From contig CANJLF010000003.1 in assembly GCA_947475295.1 (NCBI GenBank), positions 115,835-179,834 on the forward strand: a stretch of 64,000 bases of DNA, given 5' to 3'. The notes under the pieces were generated by a model. That model saw only the letters and a list, made by a program, of their open reading frames with translations, did not search any database and was not told the DNA's origin. The translations under genes and the position numbers were made by a program. Origin of the DNA: Fidelibacterota bacterium. GTDB lineage: Bacteria > Pseudomonadota > Alphaproteobacteria > Rhodospirillales > Rhodospirillaceae. Positions 56,347-64,000 of the stretch are shown here, in pieces. Positions within the stretch are counted from its first letter, which is position 1. Each line of letters begins with the position of its first letter.

Positions 56347-57798
56347 ATGACCGACTTGACCCCTCTGCACCGTGGCCGCCGCGCCAAAATCATCGCAACA
56401 CTTGGTCCCGCCAGCCGGGATCCGGAGACCATCGCGGCTTTGTATGAGGCCGGCGCCGACGTTTTCCGGCTGAACTTCAGCCACGGCAGCCATGCCGACC
56501 ACGCCGGTTCGGTCGCCGCCATTCGCGCGCTGGAAGAGCAAACCGGGCGGCCCATCACTATCCTCATGGACCTGCAAGGCCCCAAGCTGCGGGTGGGCCA
56601 ATTCCAAGGCGGCAGCGTCGTCTTGAAACCCGGCGCCAACTTCCGCCTCGATCTCAACGCCGAACTGGGCTCCGAAGCCCGCGTCTGCCTACCGCATCCG
56701 GAGATTTTCGCGGCCTTGCGCCCCGGCGCCAGCCTCCTCGTGAACGATGGACATTTGCGCTTGAAGGTCAAAACCTGCGGCAAGGATTTCGCTGAAACCG
56801 AAGTGATTGTCGCCGGGGTGATCTCGGACCGCAAGGGCGTCAACGTGCCCGACGTCACCCTGCCCATCCCGGCGCTCACGCCAAAGGACAAGATCGATCT
56901 GGAATTCGGCCTTTCGCAGGGCGTGGACTGGGTCGGCTTGTCTTTCGTGCAGCGGCCGGAAGACGTGGCTGAAGTGCGCGCCGCCGTGAAAGGCCGCGCC
57001 GGCATTCTCTCGAAGCTCGAGAAGCCCTCGGCCCTCGATCAGCTGGACGCCATCGTCGAGCTTTCGGATTCGGTCATGGTGGCGCGCGGCGACCTCGGCG
57101 TCGAAATGCCGCTCGAGCAAGTGCCGGTTCTGCAAAAGCGCATCGTCCGCGCCTGCCGCAAGCGCGGTAAGCCGGTGGTCGTCGCCACCCAGATGCTGGA
57201 GAGCATGATCAAGTCGCCGGTGCCGACTCGCGCCGAAACCTCGGACGTCGCCACGGCGATTTACGACGGCGTCGATGCCGTCATGCTGTCGGCCGAAACC
57301 GCCGCCGGTATGTTCCCGGTGCGCGCGGTTGCGACCATGCACCGCATCATCGGTCACGTCGAAGGCGACGAGCACTATTTGAACCTCATGCGCGCCGGTC
57401 ATTTTGAGACCGAGCATTCTTCACCCGCCGCCATCACCGCCGCCGCCGGACAAATCGCCCATACGCTGAAGGCCGCCGCCATCGTCACCTTCACGTCGTC
57501 GGGCTCGACGACTTTGCGCGCGGCCCAGGAACGGCCCGAAGTGCCGATCCTCTGCATCACCCCCAGCCTCAGTGCCGGACGGCGCTTGGGATTGGTGTGG
57601 GGCGTGCATGCCCTGGTGGGCGATTTCATTCATTCGGTGGACGACATCGGCGACGTGGCCGTCAAAGGCGCGCAGCGCTGCGGCATCGGCAAAGATGGTC
57701 AGGCGCTCGTGATCACCGCCGGCATGCCCTTCGGCAAAGTCGGATCCACCAACATGGTGCGCGTGGTCTGGATCGGCGGAGAGACTAAAGCAAGCTGA
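56347..57798 (+). CDS. pyk: Pyruvate kinase
   Basis: Final ATP-yielding step of glycolysis, phosphoenolpyruvate to pyruvate. The 483-residue product shows RRAKIIATLGPAS at the start, the substrate site VFRLNFSHGSHADHAG, the K+ and Mg2+ binding TLMDLQGPK-like ILMDLQGPKLRVG, the catalytic ILSKLEKPSAL, MVARGDLGVEMPLEQVPVLQK, and VVVATQMLESMI with PTRAETSDVATA. ATG 56347 is chosen over TTG 56341. The C-terminal domain is present and complete. A terminator follows between this gene and rpmJ. Confidence 0.95.
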   Translation: MTDLTPLHRGRRAKIIATLGPASRDPETIAALYEAGADVFRLNFSHGSHADHAGSVAAIRALEEQTGRPITILMDLQGPKLRVGQFQGGSVVLKPGANFRLDLNAELGSEARVCLPHPEIFAALRPGASLLVNDGHLRLKVKTCGKDFAETEVIVAGVISDRKGVNVPDVTLPIPALTPKDKIDLEFGLSQGVDWVGLSFVQRPEDVAEVRAAVKGRAGILSKLEKPSALDQLDAIVELSDSVMVARGDLGVEMPLEQVPVLQKRIVRACRKRGKPVVVATQMLESMIKSPVPTRAETSDVATAIYDGVDAVMLSAETAAGMFPVRAVATMHRIIGHVEGDEHYLNLMRAGHFETEHSSPAAITAAAGQIAHTLKAAAIVTFTSSGSTTLRAAQERPEVPILCITPSLSAGRRLGLVWGVHALVGDFIHSVDDIGDVAVKGAQRCGIGKDGQALVITAGMPFGKVGSTNMVRVVWIGGETKAS

Positions 57799-57803
57799 GC
57801 CCA

Positions 57804-57838
57804 AATAAAAAACCGCGGGACGTACTTGCCCGCGGCTT
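57804..57838 (-). terminator. Rho-independent terminator of rpmJ, between convergent genes
   Basis: CCGCGGG (57813-57819) pairs with CCCGCGG (57829-57835). On the minus strand the stem is followed by TTTTTTATTT, a strong tail for rpmJ; on the plus strand the tail is CTTT, so it may also help end pyk. Confidence 0.85.
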
Positions 57839-57874
57839 TGAGTTCCTCCCGTACACAGGAGCTGAGATTACGGC

Positions 57875-58000
57875 TCAGCCCTGACGCGCCTTAAAGCGCG
57901 GATTTTTCTTATTGATGAGATACACCCGGCCTTTGCGGCGGACGATCTGGCAGTTCTTGTCACGCAGCTTGGCGGACTTAAGGGAATTACGCACTTTCAT
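57875..58000 (-). CDS. rpmJ: 50S ribosomal protein L36, C- (zinc-free) type
   Basis: A 41-residue gene read directly from the sequence: [20 protein letters not shown], then [21 protein letters not shown], stop TGA at 57875-57877. It is the alphaproteobacterial L36 with the [15 protein letters not shown] core; only one Cys remains, so it lacks the CxxC zinc ribbon of the C+ paralogue and cannot bind zinc in that way. L36 lies near the peptidyl-transferase base of the large subunit. It has its own terminator towards pyk. Confidence 0.96.
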   Translation of the reverse strand: MKVRNSLKSAKLRDKNCQIVRRKGRVYLINKKNPRFKARQG

Positions 58001-58260
58001 AGCCGGTATCCTTAGGTGGCGCGCCGGTCTTGAAGGGCGCGGTCGAAAACGGAGGCCGTTCTATACTCAATCGCCCCTGGGCACGCAACCCAAGAAGCAT
58101 CAGCCCTTGGGTAGGGCCAGCATAACGGCCGGGAAAATAACATTAAGTCATTGTTATATAATATTTATTTTGATATTTTCCATGTCCCCAAAACAGCCGA
58201 TTGAGTTGCCGCAATTTTAAGTTATGACTGTCGTCGACGTCATCTGGCAGGGAGCCCTCT

Positions 58261-58866
58261 ATGAAGTATCGTTGTTTTGTCGCTGCGCTAGCCTTGGCAG
58301 GCGCGGCTTTTTCGTTTGTCCAATCCGGCCCGGCCCTCGCTGCCGACGCACCGGCCGCAAAGGGAGCCCCTGCCGTGACACCTGCCGCCCCAGCAAACCC
58401 CGCCCTCGCGGCGGAAGCCACTTATCTCGCCGCCAATCTCAAGAAGCCCGGCTGGAAGGCCACCGCGAGCGGCCTCCAGTACCGCGTCGTGAAAGCCACC
58501 AAGGAAGGCCCGAAGGCCGCGCCCGGCACCGTTGTAACGGTCCACTACGAAGGCACCTTCGTCGACGGCAAGAAATTCGACAGCTCCTACGAGCGCCAGG
58601 AGCCGGCGACCTTCGAGTTGGCGAATGTCATCCCCGGCTGGCAGGAAGGCGTGCCGATGATGCGCGAAGGCGAGACCTGGGAATTCGTGATCCCGTCCAA
58701 CCTCGCTTACGGTCCCGATACGCGGGGGCCCATCCCCGGCGGTTCCACCCTGAACTTCAAAGTTCGTCTGCTGTGGGTCGCGACCCCGGCGCCGGAACCC
58801 AAGCCGGCTCCGGCGGCGGCAAAACCGGCGGCGGCGAAACCGGCAGCGCCCGCCGCGAAACAGTAA
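58261..58866 (+). CDS. Exported FKBP-type peptidyl-prolyl isomerase
   Basis: A 201-residue product with a signal peptide (CFVAALALAGAAFSFVQSGPALA), an Ala/Pro linker, and an FKBP domain (about 70-175): GTVVTVHYEGTFVDGKKFDSSYERQEPATF, VIPGWQEGVPMMREGETWEFVIPSNLAYGPD and a final GSTLNFKVRLL. Active-site residues (Y, F, D, W, Y of the FK506 pocket) are present. The last ~20 residues are Lys/Ala/Pro repeats. It assists folding in the periplasm. The 260-base gap before it is AT-rich and includes TATAAT at 58157-58162 as a candidate -10 element. Confidence 0.93.
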   Translation: MKYRCFVAALALAGAAFSFVQSGPALAADAPAAKGAPAVTPAAPANPALAAEATYLAANLKKPGWKATASGLQYRVVKATKEGPKAAPGTVVTVHYEGTFVDGKKFDSSYERQEPATFELANVIPGWQEGVPMMREGETWEFVIPSNLAYGPDTRGPIPGGSTLNFKVRLLWVATPAPEPKPAPAAAKPAAAKPAAPAAKQ

Positions 58867-58876
58867 CGTTCTCCTG

Positions 58877-58906
58877 CGTCATCCTCGGGCAAGCCCGAGG
58901 GTGACG
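58877..58906. repeat. REP-like palindrome
   Basis: CGTCA-T-CCTCGGGC (58877-58890) faces GCCCGAGG-G-TGACG (58893-58906) with only AA between: a 14-pair stem including one G-T pair. It sits between convergent genes. The GTCATCCTCGGGC type of palindrome recurs widely in alphaproteobacterial chromosomes; only one copy is in this window. No T-run follows. Confidence 0.65.
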
Positions 58907-58915
58907 TAAAAGCTT

Positions 58916-59380
58916 TTAAGCCCCAAGCCCCAGCTTCTCGCGCACGCGGCGGCGTGCGGCGCCGCGCGCGAAGTCGGAGACATACAGAAGCCCCGCGACC
59001 TTTCTGATCATGGCGTCTTCATGGGCGTCGAGCACGCCGTCGGCATAGACAACCTCCCAGAGCATCTCGACCACTTCGATACGCTGGTCCTCGTCCATAT
59101 CCTTGATGAGCTTACGGACGAAGCCAAAGAGTTCCAGAGACTCGCTTTTGGCGGCTTCCGATAGATTTAGCAGTTCAGCGGTCGCCTCCGGCGAAAGATC
59201 AAACCGCACGGCGAGCAGGCGCTCGATGGCCGCGCGTTCAGCGGCCTCAAACACATCGTCGCGCAAGGCGGCTTCCACCAGCAACGCGCCGACGGCCACT
59301 TGCAGGTCATTCGGCTTGGACGTTGAGCCTTTTGAAACAACAGGCTCGCCGCGTAGCGCGGCCCGTAAGCGATTGAGCAT
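58916..59380 (-). CDS. TerB-like (tellurite resistance TerB domain) protein
   Basis: A 154-residue all-helical protein. DLQVAVGALLVEAALRDDVFEAAERAAIERLL and MLWEVVYADGVLDAHEDAMIRKVAGLLYVSD carry the paired acidic motifs (Asp/Glu spaced as D-x-F-x-x-x-E and DGxLDxHED) of TerB domains, which bind metal. Stand-alone TerB proteins of this sort are common and have no proven link to tellurite. It follows the small hypothetical gene (16-base gap), which in turn follows the alpha/beta hydrolase gene, on one strand. Confidence 0.87.
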   Translation of the reverse strand: MLNRLRAALRGEPVVSKGSTSKPNDLQVAVGALLVEAALRDDVFEAAERAAIERLLAVRFDLSPEATAELLNLSEAAKSESLELFGFVRKLIKDMDEDQRIEVVEMLWEVVYADGVLDAHEDAMIRKVAGLLYVSDFARGAARRRVREKLGLGA

Positions 59381-59396
59381 CGTAAAATTCCAATAG

Positions 59397-59609
59397 TTAG
59401 ATCACCGGCACGTCGTAATATTTCTGGCGGTTGACGACAATCGTCGCGCTGTTGTGTCCGGTCAACACAACACTGGTTCCTTCGAGATCCGTGAGCGGCT
59501 CATGACCGAAGGTGATCTTCAGCACCAAGGCGCCCGGAACGTGGTGACCACCGGCATCGAGAACGGCGGGTTTGCCCTCGATATATTGCACGCGATAATC
59601 AACCGTCAT
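59397..59609 (-). CDS. Small protein of unknown function
   Basis: From ATG 59609 the product is 70 residues: MTVDYRVQYIEGKPAVLDAG, then GHHVPGALVLKITFGHEPLTD and SATIVVNRQKYYDVPVI. It looks like a compact beta-strand protein. AAAGG stands upstream at normal distance. A longer frame back to 59762 overlaps the hydrolase gene and is composition-driven. Its position between the hydrolase and TerB genes, with gaps of 14 and 16 bases, suggests one transcript. Confidence 0.6.
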   Translation of the reverse strand: MTVDYRVQYIEGKPAVLDAGGHHVPGALVLKITFGHEPLTDLEGTSVVLTGHNSATIVVNRQKYYDVPVI

Positions 59610-59623
59610 GTCAGTGTACCTTT

Positions 59624-60322
59624 CTATGCCAGCCAATAGCGGAACAAGGCCGTTGTGGCTTCGGGCCTCTCCAGGGATACGAGATGTCCGCAGTCCTCCA
59701 CCAGCACCAATTTGCTGTTGGGCAGGTGCCCGGCCATTTCTTCCTGAACCTGAGGCGGACATAAGACATCCTGGCGGCCGGCCAGCACCAAAGTCGGCAC
59801 GCGAATGGCTTCCAGGTCGCCGCGGCCGTCCTTCCGGCCCATAATGGCTTCCTGCTGGCGTTTGAAGGCCTGTTGCCCCACCCGCTCGGCCATCTCCATG
59901 ACCACGCCGGCCACGCTCGGGTCGTTCATGCGCGAGGGGTGAATGAGGTTCGGCAGCAGCCGCGGCGTTACCCCTTTAAAGGTGCCCATTTCGGCCAGCT
60001 TGATCAGGTCGCGCCGGGTTTTGCGCTGCTCCTCGGTATCGGCGCGGGCATTGGTGTCCAAAAGGGCCAGGCGTTCGACCCGCTCCGGGGCTTGGCGCAT
60101 GATCTCCTGGGCAACATAGCCGCCCAAGGAAAGTCCGGCCAAAGCGAAGGTCGTAGGCGCCGTGGCCAGGACGCGCTCAGCCATGGCGGTAATGGAGTTA
60201 TCCTGGGTCAAATCGGCAACCAGAACCTCGCACTGATCCTTTAAGTGCTCGGTTTGGTGGTGCCATAGGGCGCCATCACAGAGGAGACCCGGCACAAGAA
60301 CCAGACGATGGGAGCGAGCCAT
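59624..60322 (-). CDS. Alpha/beta hydrolase
   Basis: A 232-residue alpha/beta hydrolase with nucleophile elbow ALAGLSLGGYVAQE (Ser), acid region TLVLAGRQDVLCPPQ (Asp), and catalytic His in VEDCGHLVSLERPEATT. The oxyanion region is LVPGLLCDGALWHHQ. Of the esterase/lipase class; the substrate is unknown. First gene of a probable three-gene minus-strand unit; divergent from the DEAD-box helicase gene. Confidence 0.88.
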   Translation of the reverse strand: MARSHRLVLVPGLLCDGALWHHQTEHLKDQCEVLVADLTQDNSITAMAERVLATAPTTFALAGLSLGGYVAQEIMRQAPERVERLALLDTNARADTEEQRKTRRDLIKLAEMGTFKGVTPRLLPNLIHPSRMNDPSVAGVVMEMAERVGQQAFKRQQEAIMGRKDGRGDLEAIRVPTLVLAGRQDVLCPPQVQEEMAGHLPNSKLVLVEDCGHLVSLERPEATTALFRYWLA

Positions 60323-60528
60323 GACTTAAAACCTCTTTGTCCCGGTAAACACTGCCGAATCTAGGGAAATCGGGGCATTTAAGGGCAGTTTACAGGGCTT
60401 CGGGCGTTGACACCCGCAAACTAACACCTATTATGCCGCGCCGTGAACCTGTCGCGCCGCGCTGCCCGCCATTCTGGCGGAACACTTATGCAGCCCAACA
60501 TGTCCCGCGACGGAGATTTTCCGACCCC

Positions 60529-62307
<1,779 letters not shown>

Positions 62308-62317
62308 TTAGCGCCGG

Positions 62318-62737
62318 TTAGTTTAAGGCCGGTTTTTCCTCTTCTTCCAACGACTGCGGATCGATATTCACCGGGCCAGCCTGATGATGCACCATGGCCC
62401 AGATACTGCCGGCCCGCACAAAGATGTTCGTGGCCGTAAGGAACTCATCCCGGCTTTTGCCGTCGCTGATCTGTTCGATGCAGGTAACGACAGCGCAGTC
62501 GCCGTAGATCACGGCGCGTTCCTGTCGGCAACTGATGCGCGGCGCGGAAGGATTTGAAAGAATCGAGCGCCAACTGGCCAGCACCTCGGCGCGGCCGACC
62601 AACGGCTGCCAGCCGGGATGGGTACAGCTGATGGATTTGTCCTTGGCCCACACGTGTTCCATGGCTCCGGCATCACGGCCCGCAAAGGCGGCATAGAACG
62701 CGCCGTTGGCGAACAGCACCGCATTTTGCTCAGACAT
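62318..62737 (-). CDS. NTF2-like/SnoaL-type protein
   Basis: A 139-residue single cone-shaped NTF2-like domain: FANGAFYAAFAGRDAGAMEHVWAKDKSISCTHPGWQPLVGRAEVLASW is the standard N-terminal half; VVTCIEQISDG and ATNIFVRAGSIWAMVHHQAGPV the curved sheet. This DUF4440/SnoaL_3-like group includes many proteins of unknown function. The acidic end (LEEEEKPALN) is probably disordered. It converges with the helicase gene (10-base gap). Confidence 0.88.
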   Translation of the reverse strand: MSEQNAVLFANGAFYAAFAGRDAGAMEHVWAKDKSISCTHPGWQPLVGRAEVLASWRSILSNPSAPRISCRQERAVIYGDCAVVTCIEQISDGKSRDEFLTATNIFVRAGSIWAMVHHQAGPVNIDPQSLEEEEKPALN

Positions 62738-62842
62738 GGCAACGCCCGGTAACGGAATGAAGCGCGGTGTAACGACTGGTCACGGTCACAAAATCCCTGT
62801 ATCCAGATTCACGCGAGGATAATCTATTCCATAGAGGTTCAC

Positions 62843-63544
62843 ATGGCCACGATCGATGCCCTTAGAGGTCCGACGCTCATGCCGGCTTCAGGCAAGGCGG
62901 CCACATCTTTGGTCGTGCTGCTGCATGGCTACGGCTCCAACGGCGATGACTTGATCGGGCTAGCGCCGTTCTTCGCGCGCGTCTTGCCGAACACAGCCTT
63001 CTATTCGCCCAATGCACCGCACCTCCTGGAAGGCGGCTTCATGGGCGGTTATCAGTGGTTCGGGCTCGCCGGCTACGACCCAGCCGCCATGATGCGCGAT
63101 CCCAAATACCTGGCCGACGCCTTCCGGGCCTTGCGGCCCGGCACGGCGGCGGCGGCGGTTTTGGATAATTATCTCGACCAGGTCCTCGCGCACCACGGCC
63201 TGGAGGCCGGGCGTCTTGCGCTCCTGGGCTTCTCGCAAGGCACCATGATGGCCCTGCACGTGGGCTTGCGGCGGGAAAAACAGATCGGCGGCATTCTGGG
63301 ATATTCGGGTGCTCTGACCGGGTCCGATCATCTGGCGGCGGAGATCAAATCAAAGCCGCCGGTGGCGCTGGTGCATGGCGACGCTGATCCCGTGGTGCCC
63401 TTCGGAGCCATGGCCGAGGCCGAGCATGCCTTGACAAGCGTCGGCGTTAAATACGAAAGCCATCGCGTGCGCGGCCTGCAGCACGGCATCGACGGCGAGG
63501 CTGCCGAGTTCGGCGCCGCGTTCCTGAAAAGAACAATCGGCTAG
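62843..63544 (+). CDS. Phospholipase/carboxylesterase family hydrolase
   Basis: A 233-residue serine hydrolase of the phospholipase/carboxylesterase family (YpfH-like). LVVLLHGYGSNGDDLIGLAP is the oxyanion region, LALLGFSQGTMMALHVGL the nucleophile elbow (GFSQG), VALVHGDADPVVPFGAM the acid site, and HRVRGLQHGIDGE the catalytic His. A carboxylesterase on short acyl esters is expected; no substrate proven. Its TAG stop shares bases with the TAG stop of the convergent small membrane-protein gene. Confidence 0.92.
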   Translation: MATIDALRGPTLMPASGKAATSLVVLLHGYGSNGDDLIGLAPFFARVLPNTAFYSPNAPHLLEGGFMGGYQWFGLAGYDPAAMMRDPKYLADAFRALRPGTAAAAVLDNYLDQVLAHHGLEAGRLALLGFSQGTMMALHVGLRREKQIGGILGYSGALTGSDHLAAEIKSKPPVALVHGDADPVVPFGAMAEAEHALTSVGVKYESHRVRGLQHGIDGEAAEFGAAFLKRTIG

Positions 63545-63774
63545 TTTAGGTCTTCGGCTTCGGCGTCATCGTCGTTGGCGGTCTTGGCGACTTTCTCACG
63601 ATCCAACTTGCGGAAGGCGCCGGGGTCGTGATGCCGCCGCGCTGCCGCGCGCGCCTGCTCTTTTTTCTTTTCCTGGTTCCGCATCTGGATCAGCACGGCG
63701 AGAATCGCCGCGCCAAGCAAGATCCAGGGGATAGCCAGCGAGATCGACATCTCCTGATACATCTCGGCGCGCAC
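63541..63774 (-). CDS. Small single-span membrane protein, function unknown
   Basis: A 77-residue product with one hydrophobic helix near residues 9-28 (LAIPWILLGAAILAVLIQ) followed by a long charged helix (MRNQEKKKEQARAAARRHHD) and an acidic end. It looks like a bitopic inner-membrane protein with a cytoplasmic tail. The start could be 63774, 63762 or 63750; none has a clearly better ribosome binding site. Stop codon overlaps that of the convergent esterase gene. Confidence 0.6.
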   Translation of the reverse strand: MRAEMYQEMSISLAIPWILLGAAILAVLIQMRNQEKKKEQARAAARRHHDPGAFRKLDREKVAKTANDDDAEAEDLN

Positions 63775-63839
63775 CGATGACCGGCAGGTGGGAAGGTTTT
63801 GGGCGCAGGCCTCGCGGGCCCGTCGCTCGGCGGCCGGAA

Positions 63840-64000
63840 AAAAGAACGAAGGTGACCTGACCGATTTTCTGTACCAGTCGTAATGTTAGTTTACTGCATG
63901 ATAGCGGTCTGATCGAGTGGCGTTGGAATCGGGCTATATGCCACCGGCGCCGGTGGTCTATAGCCGAGCGCCGAATGGGGTCTCTTCGTGTTGTAATACT
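63840..64000 (-). mobile_element. Right-edge partial insertion sequence (IS3-like)
   Basis: The last ~160 bases are the 3' end of an IS: the transposase tail runs off the window and is followed by noncoding AAAATCGGTCAGGTCACC (minus strand), which should contain the terminal inverted repeat near 63850. The outer boundary and target duplication cannot be fixed without the other end. Confidence 0.7.
63891..64000 (-). CDS. IS transposase C-terminal end (rve integrase, IS3 family)
   Basis: On the minus strand the frame entering at 63998 reads YYNTKRPHSALGYRPPAP, then VAYSPIPTPLDQTAIMQ and stop TAA (63891-63893). YNTKRPHSALGYRPPAP is the hallmark end of the DDE integrase-type transposase of IS3-like elements. 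The rest lies outside the window, so intactness is unknown. Confidence 0.88.
   Translation of the reverse strand, partial: YYNTKRPHSALGYRPPAPVAYSPIPTPLDQTAIMQ

Noticed and set aside
59610..59762. N-terminal extension of the 70-residue protein
   Set aside because: Overlaps the end of the alpha/beta hydrolase gene and reads as low-complexity shadow; ATG 59609 has a ribosome binding site.

Overview
The window is chromosomal DNA from a high-GC alphaproteobacterium. The evidence is the gene set: an lpxC-bamD-recN-ligA run, a three-gene proton-translocating transhydrogenase (pntAA-pntAB-pntB), COQ9, a GapR/DUF2312 nucleoid protein, DUF1244, an alphaproteobacterial PrmA, a TTG-started rpsU and MlaA/MlaC proteins. 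Order or genus cannot be fixed from sequence reading alone. Coding density is high and most genes are housekeeping. No rRNA, tRNA, CRISPR array or prophage was seen. The only clear mobile element is a partial IS at the right edge.

Layout. 1-5529: end of lpxC, then bamD, recN and ligA. 5600-11492: a lysine-tailed VOC protein, a PadR/HAAS pair with a striking tandem operator, small membrane and PAS proteins, a GIY-YIG protein, Xaa-Pro aminopeptidase and prmA. 11493-11963: an AT-richer gene-free stretch with two plus-strand terminator hairpins whose loops are C-rich, a candidate small RNA locus. 11964-20774: a GIN-domain protein, uvrD, metF, mlaA, mlaC, a beta-hydroxyacid dehydrogenase, a broken cytochrome P460 gene and ettA. 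20969-24413: three overlapping genes (polyprenyl-phosphate glycosyltransferase, YdjC/ChbG deacetylase, ArnT-like transferase) that look like a hexosamine decoration pathway. 24649-29814: purE-purK, malonate carrier madL-madM and a large lipoprotein hydrolase. 29871-35236: a tiny basic protein, COQ9, def, rpsU, a GNAT, kup and a nucleotidyltransferase. 35368-40396: M1 aminopeptidase, a PAS-domain gene fragment, a small conserved protein and a triheme cytochrome c. 40418-43567: exported msrA, DipZ and msrB, a periplasmic methionine-sulfoxide repair cassette in which DipZ carries a methionine-rich tandem repeat. 43712-53874: pnt operon, DUF3108 protein, ABC1 kinase, VOC protein, M3 peptidase and an acyl-CoA synthetase. 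54130-64000: gapR, DUF1244, an EamA transporter, pyruvate kinase, rpmJ, an exported FKBP, a TerB-like protein, hydrolases, a DEAD-box helicase and the IS end.

Genes that act together: mlaA and mlaC (outer-membrane lipid asymmetry); purE and purK (both steps of AIR carboxylation); madL and madM (one carrier); pntAA, pntAB and pntB (one enzyme); msrB, dipZ and msrA (periplasmic repair plus its electron supply); the 20969-24413 trio; and def with COQ9 (one-base overlap). Two pseudogenes (P460, PAS) and several short palindromic repeats show past gene loss and repeat spread. Translation starts were moved from the longest possible start wherever a ribosome binding site or signal peptide argued for it; each case is noted.
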